From JAZGDL01 sp036477795 (GTDB lineage Bacteria; Planctomycetota; Phycisphaerae; UBA1845): a DNA stretch of 18,023 bases. Positions 1 through 7,572 of the stretch are shown here, in pieces (position 1 is the first letter of the stretch; each line of letters starts with the position of its first letter). The DNA lies in the NCBI GenBank assembly GCA_036477795.1, contig JAZGDL010000414.1, forward strand, positions 1-18,023, written 5' to 3'. Both the position numbers and the translations under genes were made by a program. The notes under the pieces are model-generated. The model was not told where the DNA came from. It saw only the letters and a list, made by a program, of their open reading frames with translations, and ran no database searches.

Positions 1-13
1 TGAGTGACAAACA

Positions 14-86
14 GAGACGCGCCCGTAAGGAAGCGGGCATTGTGAACGGGCGAAGAAAAGGTCCCGCTCCCTTACGGTCGCGTCTC
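14..86. repeat. Long inverted repeat (hairpin) in leader of the large secreted-protein gene
   Basis: Positions 14-37 and 63-86 pair over 24 positions with 22 matches (mismatches at 22/78 and 31/69), leaving a 25-nt loop. Both arms are copies of one repeat containing CTCCCTTACGGTCGCGTCTC, in opposite orientation. The right arm continues into the direct-repeat copy at 65-100. The structure could fold in RNA upstream of the coding region at 179. No function is shown by the sequence; it resembles dispersed intergenic repeats of Planctomycetota as I remember them. Confidence 0.8.
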
Positions 87-148
87 GGAAACGGGTCGCG
101 GTTCGGGGATCACGCTCCCTTACGGTCGCGTCTCGGAAATGGGTTGCG
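65..148. repeat. Two direct 36-bp repeats, 48-bp period
   Basis: Copies at 65-100 and 113-148 share 34 of 36 bases, differing by C to T at 92/140 and 97/145. A 12-base spacer separates them. With the inverted copy at 14-37 there are three copies of the same element in 148 bases. The second copy ends 30 bases before the chosen start codon of the next gene. Confidence 0.85.
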
Positions 149-178
149 TCCGGCCGTCGGACCTTGAGGAGTAGAAAC

Positions 179-3100
179 ATGTTGAGAATGTCGTCGTTCT
201 TCGTCGCTGTTTCGATGGTCGTCCACCTGGTGACCGTTCCGGCGACGGCTGACGAACTGGAGGCCCCGGTATCGAATCAGGGCGATTCCATCATAATGAC
301 GGGAACCCCCATGCCGGCCACAGGATTCGCCGGAGGGCTGGCATCGTGTCCCTTCTGTCCGAAGATGTATGAGAACACCACCATCTGCACGGTTAACGTG
401 CAAGCGATCACGCTGGGCGGCAGGACACCGAATGGCATGTCTCCGCGCGACTGGTTCGTGACCGGCGGCGGAGAGGTTTCCGGCTTCGATGTGTTCGTGA
501 TGAACGGGAGCGAGGCGCCGTTCCCAGCGAATCCGCAGAACTTGAGCGTGGCTTTTCTTGAAGGGGCCAATTCTCAATTTCAGGGGGCGGTCATTCAAGA
601 AGCGCAGTTCGGCACGCAACGCCGCCTACCATTGGGCATCTCTCAGTTGACGAAGATTCCGGCGTGGGACGATCCGAACACAGGTAAGCCGGGCCTCATG
701 CGGGTAACCGTGAACTACGATGCGGGAACCTACAATCTGGTTGGCTTGCACGAGGATCCCAACAATCCCGGCACTCTGCTGGAGGAGCAGTTAAGCCCGG
801 TTGACGAGCCGCTTGGCGGCGGGCAGGGTCGCGTACCGTTTACTTTGCCGGCGGGCCCGCTGGGCGTCGACGTTCGTTTGACTGGGGAATTCAGCATTTG
901 TAACACCCTGCCGGCGGACCGTCCGAAGGCCGGTCCGGTGCTGGCCGGTGGTGGAGCGGGAGCGGAGGACGGTTTGCATATCAACGCGTTATACGGGGAT
1001 GGGGATTCTGATTGTTCACCGGCCGAGTATCCCTTGTTTTGTGACAACTCGGGTTGGGGGCCGACGGGCACCGTGCTTTGCGAGGAAGATTCCGATTGCA
1101 TCGCAGTTTTCGGCGAAGGGACTATCTGCGAAGGCAGCAGTTGCCGCGGCGAGCCGGGCGGCGATGTATTGGAGGCTTCGGTCCCGTGCGTCGGCGGTGA
1201 CGTCTGCAACCTGGATCGGCCTTTCTTCGGCATCGCGTTGATCATCTACATCGGTCCCAGCGAGCAGGAAGGCGGCGACAATACAATTGACACGGCCGAT
1301 GCCATCCCCGCTCCTCCGGCGGGCAGCGGCGAGATCGTCACTGCCAGGGGGTTCCTCGGTGACAACGGCCTGCGGTGCAACTGCGCCAGCCCCGGTTGTG
1401 TATGCACGGAATTCCCGCTGTACGATCATGATGAACCGGATGCGCGGGATGGAGACGTCGACCTGATCGACTGGGGCGACTTCCAGCGTTGTTTCGGCCG
1501 GTTCGAGGAGCCCGGTTGCGGGGTCCACGACCAGAACGGAGACGGGGCCATCGATCTTGTGGATTACGGCGGTGAGAACGCCGCAGATCCACGCGGTTTC
1601 GACGACTGCTTCACGCGTGACACGACGGACCCCGGATTCACGCCAAATGATCCGGCGAACTGCACGGGCTCTGTACCGCCCGCGCCGGAACAACTGGCGG
1701 ACGTGGACATTCACGAGATCAGCGGCCTGAGTGCGGGCGCCGTGGTGTCGATTCTGGTGGAAGGGTCGAAGAGCCCGACGGCAGGCCCGTTGTGGGACCC
1801 GTTCCTGCGGGTGTTTGACGGCAACGGTCGGCAGATCCCGTTTGAGAACGCAGAGGGCGGTGAAAGCGACGATTTCGATCGTGTGAGCTTGGACGCCTAC
1901 ACCTCCGTGGTGGTGCCTCCGGGCTCTACGCGGCTGTACGCGGGGGTCAGCACGTCCGGGCAAATCACCAAGCTGGAGCCGCCAGTGTGTGATGGAGCCG
2001 GGGATTGTGTCGCGATTCTCGGTGAGGGGGCCACTTGCGGCAACCAGCGCGACGGGTTCTGCGACTTGCCCTGCGCCGAAGATGCTGACTGCCAAGACCC
2101 CAACGTACCGGGATTTCCGGCCGGAGCGACCTGCGGCCGAATGACGCCCGGCTTCTGCGACCTGAGGGTCTGGTACGATCCGGCCGATCCGGACTCCATT
2201 AAGCCGATCGGCGGAGAGGAGCCCACGGGCAGTTACACGCTTTCAATCGCGGTGACCGATCCGGAGTCGGTTAGCGGCCCGGCGGGCGGCGCGTTCCAAT
2301 GCATCGAAACACAGCACGAGCCCGACGATGACATGGACGCTGCCGACGACAGGGCCACCCCTCCCTCCGAGGGGGGCAACGGCAATCCGACCGGCCCGAT
2401 CATCTACGGCGCCATCGGTGACGGTGCCTTTGCTCCGCTGGGGCAGGACATCGACATCTACAGGCTGGAGTTTAGCGGTCTCCCCGGCCGGTTTCCGGCT
2501 AATACACGCAGCATAACCGCTGAGGTGATGCCTACAGCGGCGTTGGGGTTCTGGCCCACTTTTGACCTGGCGATGGCGTTGTACGACTCTGACGGCGAGT
2601 TGATCGCAGTCAGCGACCAGGCTCCCAGGGGCAATGAAATCGATAGCACACGTCCCTCGGTGGGGGTCAACTTGTGTGGGACTTCCGCCGTGAGCTGCCA
2701 GAACGAATCGCCCCAGGACGGCATCTACTACATGGCGGTATTCGGCACGGATCGGGTGTCGTACGATGAAGACGGCGATCCCATCCAGTTTCCCGATCCG
2801 CCGACGCGGCTGAACTTTCCGCACGGAACGCGTGTGGCGGCTACGTCCTGTTCGGACCTGCGTCCGACAATCGGCAGCCGGGTCAGCGTACCCGGCCCCC
2901 CGCTGGAAGGGCGTGATGCACCGGTCCCACAGGGACCGAACAGCCCGACGCTGGCTTGCTATAGGATCAACATATCCACCTTCGCAAGCGACTTGGACGG
3001 CGGGGGCGTGTTCTGCGAGGAGGGTCCTAACGGGAACGATTCGATTCCGGACGCGTCAACTTCCGTCTCGTCGGCGGATCGGCTGGCCGCCATGTTCGGT

Positions 3101-4594
3101 GTCTTGCAGGTTTGCACGTTGGGCGACGGTCCCTACGGGCTCCTCCAGGGTGACGTGGACTTTTACCTTGTCGCTGGCGCGGTCCCGGGTAAGATCGTCT
3201 CGGTCAGCACGTGTGACAACCAGCAGCCGCCGACCTCCAACTCGATTGTCCGAAACTACGTGGCGCTGTACGACCAGGAGGGTTTCGTCTTCGCCGATCA
3301 AGACTACTCTCTCGAGCGGTATGACGGAGAGATTTTCATCCTGGACCACAAGTCAGATGAGATGGCGGCCACCGTGGCGAGTCTGGTTCCGAGCGAGACC
3401 GGCAAGGGCAATCCGCTCACTGCGGTGTACGCCATGGTAGGTCTTGACAACGGGAAACTGCTGCAGCACGAGAACACGCCGTTCGACGCGAATTTCCCGG
3501 GAACGACGCTGTCAAGGCGCTTTTTCCCGGACAACCCGCCGCGCCGCTACCGTATCGGGATCGCCGTTATGGACCCTTTGCCGGGCGACACGCCGATTTC
3601 CGATCGCGTATTCGCAGTGGCGCGGCGAGGGATTGACGGTCGGCACACCGAACCGTTCACCACCTCTCCGGAGGATAGCACGAAGGCCAGTTTCCCCTCG
3701 ATTCTGGAGCTGAATCCCAAGACTGGAGAGGTAGTCGCGCTCTTGGACGCGACCGTGCCAGCCGTGGTGTTCAACACCTTCCGCGAGCCCGATGGGTGCA
3801 CTGAAAACTGCCCGGACGAGATCTCGGCCAATCCGGTCATTGCATACGACGGTGAAACGCTGTTTGTGAGCGTCGAGAAGTGCGGGGATGAAAATTGTAA
3901 TTCCGCGGCCTTGGAACACCGCTTCTTTGAGATCAATCCGGACCTGGTGCCGGGCGACGGCGGCTTCGTTGTAACTCGCGGCAAAATCCGGTTGGAGGAG
4001 CCCCTCGGCGCGGTGCTCACCGGTATGGCCGAGATGGACGGCTTTCTGTACGCTCTTAATAGCACCAGTGACCGCATGCGGTACTGGCCCAAGGAGTTGC
4101 TGCCGGGGGACCTCGACAACGGCGGCACCATTCCGCCCACCGCCGCGGATCCCAAAGACCAGCAACGCCTGACGGATCTGGCCTGCCCGACAGACGGGGC
4201 GCCGATTGAGCTTGACGACGTGAACGGTGACATCGGCACCGACGGCGAATTCCTCTATATTTCCTGCTTCAGTGACACGGGCCTGAGGCTGGGCATCTGC
4301 AAGTTCAGCGTCGATCTGAAAACCGAAGCGATGGCCTGCGTGGGCATCCTGGCTGACCCGATCTCCGTCGATAACCCAAACCTTCGGTTCGGCCTGGTTC
4401 CGGGGCCGCGGCTGGGCGGGCTCGATATCCTGGCGGATAACACATTAATGACCACGGACCGGAACGGCCCCATTGTTGAGTACGGCGGAGCCGACGCCGG
4501 AGTGAATGACGTCAAGGTTGTTCAGTTGCCGCGTGAATTCCTGGTTGAGCGTATCACGGCCCGTCCGCCTATCGCGGCCCGTCCTGCGGACTAG
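179..4594 (+). CDS. Large secreted Cys-rich protein with dockerin-like calcium loops
   Basis: This encodes a 1471-aa exported protein of unknown function. The ATG at 179 is chosen because GAGGAG lies at 166-171, seven bases upstream; an in-frame TTG at 164 would overlap that site. The N-terminus is a typical signal peptide (hydrophobic residues about 7-21, likely cut after Ala24 in ATA-DE). Cys-rich segments of the C-x-x-D-x-D-C...C kind lie at about 300-320 and 603-660. Two Asp-rich loops, DGDVDLIDWGDF at about 424-435 and DQNGDGAIDLVDY at about 451-463, resemble paired type I dockerin calcium-binding repeats and are each followed by a Cys-Phe. Segments at about 367-395 and 713-760 recall pre-peptidase C-terminal (PPC) beta domains. 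The last third (about 1140-1465) has repeated D-G-x-L/F-Y strands that could be a beta-propeller. No sorting signal, catalytic motif or membrane anchor was seen. The gene is real; its role is unknown. Confidence 0.93.
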   Translation: MLRMSSFFVAVSMVVHLVTVPATADELEAPVSNQGDSIIMTGTPMPATGFAGGLASCPFCPKMYENTTICTVNVQAITLGGRTPNGMSPRDWFVTGGGEVSGFDVFVMNGSEAPFPANPQNLSVAFLEGANSQFQGAVIQEAQFGTQRRLPLGISQLTKIPAWDDPNTGKPGLMRVTVNYDAGTYNLVGLHEDPNNPGTLLEEQLSPVDEPLGGGQGRVPFTLPAGPLGVDVRLTGEFSICNTLPADRPKAGPVLAGGGAGAEDGLHINALYGDGDSDCSPAEYPLFCDNSGWGPTGTVLCEEDSDCIAVFGEGTICEGSSCRGEPGGDVLEASVPCVGGDVCNLDRPFFGIALIIYIGPSEQEGGDNTIDTADAIPAPPAGSGEIVTARGFLGDNGLRCNCASPGCVCTEFPLYDHDEPDARDGDVDLIDWGDFQRCFGRFEEPGCGVHDQNGDGAIDLVDYGGENAADPRGFDDCFTRDTTDPGFTPNDPANCTGSVPPAPEQLADVDIHEISGLSAGAVVSILVEGSKSPTAGPLWDPFLRVFDGNGRQIPFENAEGGESDDFDRVSLDAYTSVVVPPGSTRLYAGVSTSGQITKLEPPVCDGAGDCVAILGEGATCGNQRDGFCDLPCAEDADCQDPNVPGFPAGATCGRMTPGFCDLRVWYDPADPDSIKPIGGEEPTGSYTLSIAVTDPESVSGPAGGAFQCIETQHEPDDDMDAADDRATPPSEGGNGNPTGPIIYGAIGDGAFAPLGQDIDIYRLEFSGLPGRFPANTRSITAEVMPTAALGFWPTFDLAMALYDSDGELIAVSDQAPRGNEIDSTRPSVGVNLCGTSAVSCQNESPQDGIYYMAVFGTDRVSYDEDGDPIQFPDPPTRLNFPHGTRVAATSCSDLRPTIGSRVSVPGPPLEGRDAPVPQGPNSPTLACYRINISTFASDLDGGGVFCEEGPNGNDSIPDASTSVSSADRLAAMFGVLQVCTLGDGPYGLLQGDVDFYLVAGAVPGKIVSVSTCDNQQPPTSNSIVRNYVALYDQEGFVFADQDYSLERYDGEIFILDHKSDEMAATVASLVPSETGKGNPLTAVYAMVGLDNGKLLQHENTPFDANFPGTTLSRRFFPDNPPRRYRIGIAVMDPLPGDTPISDRVFAVARRGIDGRHTEPFTTSPEDSTKASFPSILELNPKTGEVVALLDATVPAVVFNTFREPDGCTENCPDEISANPVIAYDGETLFVSVEKCGDENCNSAALEHRFFEINPDLVPGDGGFVVTRGKIRLEEPLGAVLTGMAEMDGFLYALNSTSDRMRYWPKELLPGDLDNGGTIPPTAADPKDQQRLTDLACPTDGAPIELDDVNGDIGTDGEFLYISCFSDTGLRLGICKFSVDLKTEAMACVGILADPISVDNPNLRFGLVPGPRLGGLDILADNTLMTTDRNGPIVEYGGADAGVNDVKVVQLPREFLVERITARPPIAARPAD

Positions 4595-4614
4595 AGCATC
4601 GGGGATTGTTTAGG

Positions 4615-4710
4615 GAAGGCACGAAGGCACGGAGGGGGATGATTGACGATTGCGGATTGTTCACTTCGGTCGTCAATCCGCAATCCGCAATTCCCCAATC
4701 CCCCAAGCGC
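4615..4710. repeat. Intergenic repeat with 11-bp hairpin between convergent genes
   Basis: This stretch has CACGAAGG/CACGGAGG-type 8-mers followed by GATTGAC/GATTGCG 7-mers and their inverse. Positions 4649-4659 and 4674-4684 are perfect reverse complements (ATTGCGGATTG), with a 14-nt loop. It separates the 3' ends of the secreted-protein gene and the minus-strand phosphofructokinase, so it could act as a bidirectional terminator-like structure. There is no clear U-run, so termination is only an inference. Confidence 0.75.
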
Positions 4711-4712
4711 TA

Positions 4713-6044
4713 CTATGCCGGGACGCCGTCGACGAGTCGAGTGGCGGCGTGAAGATATCGTTTGTGAAACTGGTCGGGGGTCATCTTGGCTTGTTCGGCC
4801 AGCTTGCTGAGAGTGCCCGGATCATCGAGGTCGGCCCGTTCCAACCGAAGCATGTAGGAGCGGGCGACGCGGTATAGATCGGACTTGATGTCAACCGTGC
4901 GGACGCGGACGCGGTTAGTTCTGGGGTCCACCATTTCACTGAAGCTGATTGGAAAAAGATTGCCGTTGATTAGAGCGACCATCACGCCGCCGGAATGGGA
5001 CTCTTCGTTCATGCTGAGCAGACGGATGCAACCGTGGCCCAGACTCCGGCAATAGGCCATGTCGCCCGGGGTGGGGTCGGCGGATCGTAGCTCGTAACCG
5101 AGCACGTGGTTCACCATGGAGACCTTCTGACCGCGGGCCTTGTATCGGGCCTGAAGCTCTCGACGCAGCAGCAGGCCGAGCGGGATTTCGGAAAGTCGAA
5201 TGTGTCCCGCGGCGTCGACCGGCACATTGTGGCCCAGCAGCTCCTCGATCTTCTCGCGGTCACCGAGCCGGTAGGCCAGCCCTTCCGCCACAACCGCCAC
5301 ACCGTCGGGCCTGCCCATGGTCTGGCGTTTCAGCATGGTCCCTTCGATCACGTCGGCGATACCGCTGAGGGTGGTGGTCTCGGCGAACTCTTCGGGGATG
5401 AGCGTGACGGTGGCGCTGGCGGCCTGGCCGATAGACAGTGCCAGCCATCCGGCACTTCGTCCCATGACCGTGACCAGATACCAGCGGCCGGTGGTCAGTG
5501 AGTCCTGCATCAGGTTCTTGACAATCATCGTGCCGAGATAACGCGCCGTCGAAAAGCCGAAAGTCGGTGAATCCTGGGGCAACGGCAGATCGTTATCGAT
5601 GGTTTTGGGCACGTGGACGCTACGGATGGCGCCACCAGCGCCTTCGGCGACGAATCGGGCGCTCAGTGCGGTGTCGTCTCCTCCAATGGTGATCAAATGG
5701 GTGATGCCGAGCTTCTGGAAACGCTCGACCACCCGGCCGACCTTGGCGGGGTCGCACCTGACCGGCGAGTTGGGGGCAATCGATTTCTCATCCAGCAGGT
5801 TGACGCGCGAGATGCGCAGCATCGAGCCTCCGTCGAAATGGATGCGAGCCACCTGGGGAATGTCCAGTTTGATTGTGTGATCAGCTTCGCTGAACGTGTC
5901 GGAACAAAGATATCGAAAACCCTCGTAAAAGCCGACCACCTCGAATCCCTGATTGATGCCTTCGATGGTAGCGGACCCGATGACGGCATTAATGCCTGGC
6001 GCCGGTCCTCCGCCTACGATGATGCCAACTCGCTTTTGTCCCAT
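4713..6044 (-). CDS. pfp: 6-phosphofructokinase, predicted pyrophosphate-dependent
   Basis: This is a PFK-family enzyme that phosphorylates fructose 6-phosphate to fructose 1,6-bisphosphate in cytoplasmic glycolysis. The ATG at 6044 (443 aa) is chosen because GGGAG sits nine bases upstream and the product begins directly with the phosphate-donor strand, MGQKRVGIIVGGGPAPGIN; the longer reading frame to 6101 adds 19 residues unlike the family. The motif GGDDT at 121-125 has Asp where ATP enzymes have Gly, and PKTIDND at 146-152 has Lys147 where ATP enzymes have Gly. Both are recognised marks of PPi-dependent enzymes. The catalytic TID (148-150) and the MGRSAG segment are intact. Such an enzyme is reversible and could serve glycolysis or gluconeogenesis. 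It lies 90 bp downstream of the Bfd-like gene on the same strand and may be cotranscribed. ATP use cannot be excluded without assay. Confidence 0.93.
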   Translation of the reverse strand: MGQKRVGIIVGGGPAPGINAVIGSATIEGINQGFEVVGFYEGFRYLCSDTFSEADHTIKLDIPQVARIHFDGGSMLRISRVNLLDEKSIAPNSPVRCDPAKVGRVVERFQKLGITHLITIGGDDTALSARFVAEGAGGAIRSVHVPKTIDNDLPLPQDSPTFGFSTARYLGTMIVKNLMQDSLTTGRWYLVTVMGRSAGWLALSIGQAASATVTLIPEEFAETTTLSGIADVIEGTMLKRQTMGRPDGVAVVAEGLAYRLGDREKIEELLGHNVPVDAAGHIRLSEIPLGLLLRRELQARYKARGQKVSMVNHVLGYELRSADPTPGDMAYCRSLGHGCIRLLSMNEESHSGGVMVALINGNLFPISFSEMVDPRTNRVRVRTVDIKSDLYRVARSYMLRLERADLDDPGTLSKLAEQAKMTPDQFHKRYLHAATRLVDGVPA

Positions 6045-6134
6045 GTTCTGTTTCTCCCAGGGGGCTATCGACATAAACGTCGTCCGCCACACCCATTTCA
6101 CGTCACTCTACAGCGGACCACCAAAGCTGTCACG

Positions 6135-6398
6135 TTAGAAGGTGTTTCGGGGCTGTCTGGTGTTGATGTAGGATTTGCGGGCCTGGGCGTACTCTTCGGG
6201 CGTCATATCGTCGCGGATGAAGGCGTCCGGGTCTTGGGCGATCTTGATCAGATAGGGGATGCACCAGCCGCAGCCGGTGCCGGCGCCCAGGCATTCGGAC
6301 ATCCGGCTGGGCCGCTTGGGGCGGGTCCGGCGGGCGAAATTGACCAGCTTCAGCATGCTCACGTCGTAGCAGTAGCAGATTCTGTCGTCCGGTTTCAT
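6135..6398 (-). CDS. Bfd-like [2Fe-2S]-binding protein
   Basis: This small protein of 87 aa fits the BFD-like [2Fe-2S] domain. Cys8-x-Cys10, then 32 residues, then Cys43-x-x-Cys46 gives the C-x-C...C-x2-C ligand pattern of bacterioferritin-associated ferredoxin, with the usual Gly-Thr-Gly-Cys-Gly context before the last pair. Cys36 is an extra cysteine. The ATG at 6398 must be the start or lie very near it, since Cys8 is a predicted ligand; an AGAGG sits only two bases upstream, which is unusually close. In known systems Bfd helps release iron from bacterioferritin, and the same fold occurs as electron-transfer modules in other proteins. No bacterioferritin gene is in this window. The gene is divergent from the peroxiredoxin and upstream of the phosphofructokinase, so iron or redox stress is a reasonable but unproven setting. 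Confidence 0.85.
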   Translation of the reverse strand: MKPDDRICYCYDVSMLKLVNFARRTRPKRPSRMSECLGAGTGCGWCIPYLIKIAQDPDAFIRDDMTPEEYAQARKSYINTRQPRNTF

Positions 6399-6429
6399 GA
6401 CCTCTACCGTAACCGTTCAGCCGTACATC

Positions 6430-6456
6430 CGCAGATTACGCAGATTGCACAGATTT
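6430..6456. repeat. Three 9-bp tandem units (CGCAGATTA type)
   Basis: CGCAGATTA, CGCAGATTG and CACAGATTT follow one another without gaps in the divergent gap between the Bfd-like and peroxiredoxin genes. The rest of 6399-6627 is GC-rich. I could not assign a confident promoter or operator for either gene there. Confidence 0.7.
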
Positions 6457-6612
6457 GGCTCTTGGCAGACCCCGCGCTGGCGCTTGGGGCTCGGAAGAGC
6501 CTGCGGGGGCCCGGGCGGGCTTGCCGGACGGGCTTGCTCAATGTACAACCAGCGCTCCTGGCGCGACGAGCGTCAGGCGTGTGGTCATTATCACTCAAGT
6601 GGGATTTGTTTC

Positions 6613-6619
6613 AAAGGAG
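6613..6619 (+). promoter_or_regulatory. Shine-Dalgarno site deciding the peroxiredoxin start
   Basis: AAAGGAG lies eight bases before the ATG at 6628. It argues against the much longer in-frame extension that begins at 6397, whose first 77 residues do not look like peroxiredoxin. Confidence 0.85.
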
Positions 6620-6627
6620 TCAGGCCG

Positions 6628-7218
6628 ATGTCGTTAGTAGCATCACCCGCACCTACATTCGACTGCCAGGCGGTGGTCAACGGAGAGATCAAGAAGCTGA
6701 CCTGGAAGGAGTTGCACGAAGGCAAGTGGCTGGTTCTGTTTTTCTACCCGCTGGATTTCACCTTCGTCTGCCCCACGGAAATTATCGCCTTCAGTGACGC
6801 CGCCGATCGTTTCAATGAACTTGGCGCCAAGGTGGCGGCTGTCTCGGTGGACAGCGCCTTCTCGCACTTGGCCTGGGTAAACACCCCGCGTGGCAAGGGG
6901 GGCCTGGGCAAGGTCACTTTCCCGATCATCGCCGATTTGAACAAGAGCATCGCCAAGGCCTACGACGTCCTGCTGGAAGAGGCTGGAGTGGCGCTGCGCG
7001 GTCTATTCCTGATCGATCCGTCGGGCACCATCCGCCACGCGACGATCAACGACCTGCCGGTGGGCCGCAGCGTGGATGAAGCCCTGCGGGTGATCGAGGC
7101 TTTTCAGTTCGTTGACAAGCACGGCGAGGTATGCCCCGCCAACTGGACGCCGGGCGCCGACACCATGAAACCCGACCCCGTGGGTTCCCGTGAGTATTTC
7201 GAGAAAGTCAACGCCTAG
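6628..7218 (+). CDS. Typical 2-Cys peroxiredoxin (AhpC/Prx1 family)
   Basis: This 196-aa thiol peroxidase reduces hydrogen peroxide and organic hydroperoxides in the cytoplasm. The peroxidatic Cys48 lies in FYPLDFTFVCPTE, matching the family motif, and the resolving Cys169 lies in HGEVCPANW. The length and order fit the typical dimeric 2-Cys group. Two further motifs stand out: GGLG after NTPRGK (about residues 91-94) and a C-terminal EYFEK. Together these GGLG and YF elements define peroxiredoxins that are readily over-oxidised in eukaryotes. No disulfide reductase such as AhpF is adjacent, so electrons presumably come from a thioredoxin-type donor encoded elsewhere. The gene is divergent from the Bfd-like gene across 229 bp. 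Cys13 is an additional cysteine of unknown use. Confidence 0.95.
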   Translation: MSLVASPAPTFDCQAVVNGEIKKLTWKELHEGKWLVLFFYPLDFTFVCPTEIIAFSDAADRFNELGAKVAAVSVDSAFSHLAWVNTPRGKGGLGKVTFPIIADLNKSIAKAYDVLLEEAGVALRGLFLIDPSGTIRHATINDLPVGRSVDEALRVIEAFQFVDKHGEVCPANWTPGADTMKPDPVGSREYFEKVNA

Positions 7219-7258
7219 CCGCAGAAAGGCACGAAGGCAGGAGTGAAGGCCTGGGTGG

Positions 7259-7337
7259 CCCACCTCCTCTGGAGGTGGGGGAGGCGATGATCGTCGCGGA
7301 TAGCATCACCGTTTTTGTAGGGTCCGCTGTGCGGACC
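7259..7337. repeat. Two small perfect palindromes downstream of the peroxiredoxin
   Basis: CCCACCTCC at 7259-7267 pairs with GGAGGTGGG at 7271-7279 around a 3-nt loop. GGTCCGC at 7321-7327 pairs with GCGGACC at 7331-7337 around TGT. The first lies 40 bp after the peroxiredoxin stop and could stop transcription, although no U-run follows it. Both belong to the small-palindrome style seen elsewhere in this window. Confidence 0.75.
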
Positions 7338-7374
7338 AAATGGGCTGGAAAACCGAGCGTATGTCATCGTCTCC

Positions 7375-7518
7375 CCCATGTCCAAAGGGTTTGTCGATTT
7401 AGTCTGTAGCGCCACCCCTTGTGGGTGGCGCACCCTCGCTCTGCGCCACCCACAAGGGGTGGCGCTACATTGGGGAGCCCCACGGACGACTAAATCGACA
7501 GACCCCAAAGGACATGGG
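7375..7518. mobile_element. 144-bp inverted-repeat (MITE-like) element
   Basis: Nested inverted arms are seen. CCCATGTCC at 7375-7383 pairs with 7510-7518, TGTCGATTTAGTC at 7392-7404 pairs with 7488-7500, and a 28-bp block at 7405-7432 pairs perfectly with 7442-7469 around a 9-nt loop. The right arm carries an extra 18 bases (7470-7487) containing TGGGG-AG-CCCCA, itself a small hairpin. No transposase or long ORF is inside and no clear target duplication was found. It sits between the converging 3' ends of the peroxiredoxin and dnaA. The whole 7219-7572 gap holds only this, the two palindromes, and CCTTCGTGCC-type repeats at about 7533-7567. Confidence 0.7.
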
Positions 7519-7572
7519 CCACCCAGCCTTCCTCGCTTCCCTCCGTGCCTTCGTGCCTCCGTGCCTTACCCT

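Noticed and set aside
1016..2095. 359-codon minus-strand frame inside the large secreted-protein gene
   Set aside because: It is a shadow of the GC-rich plus-strand gene with Arg/Ala/Val-rich, featureless translation.
6584..6600. Fur-like or PerR-like operator before the peroxiredoxin (GGTCATTATCACTC)
   Set aside because: Only one half resembles a Fur box and there is no matching second half; too weak to call.
6397..6627. N-terminal extension of the peroxiredoxin frame back to 6397
   Set aside because: The extension translates repeat and GC-rich spacer, and a clear AAAGGAG precedes the ATG at 6628, where family similarity begins.
5613..6797. 394-codon plus-strand frame across the phosphofructokinase and Bfd-like genes
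   Set aside because: It is antisense to two well-supported genes and runs into the peroxiredoxin in another frame; its translation shows no recognisable domain.
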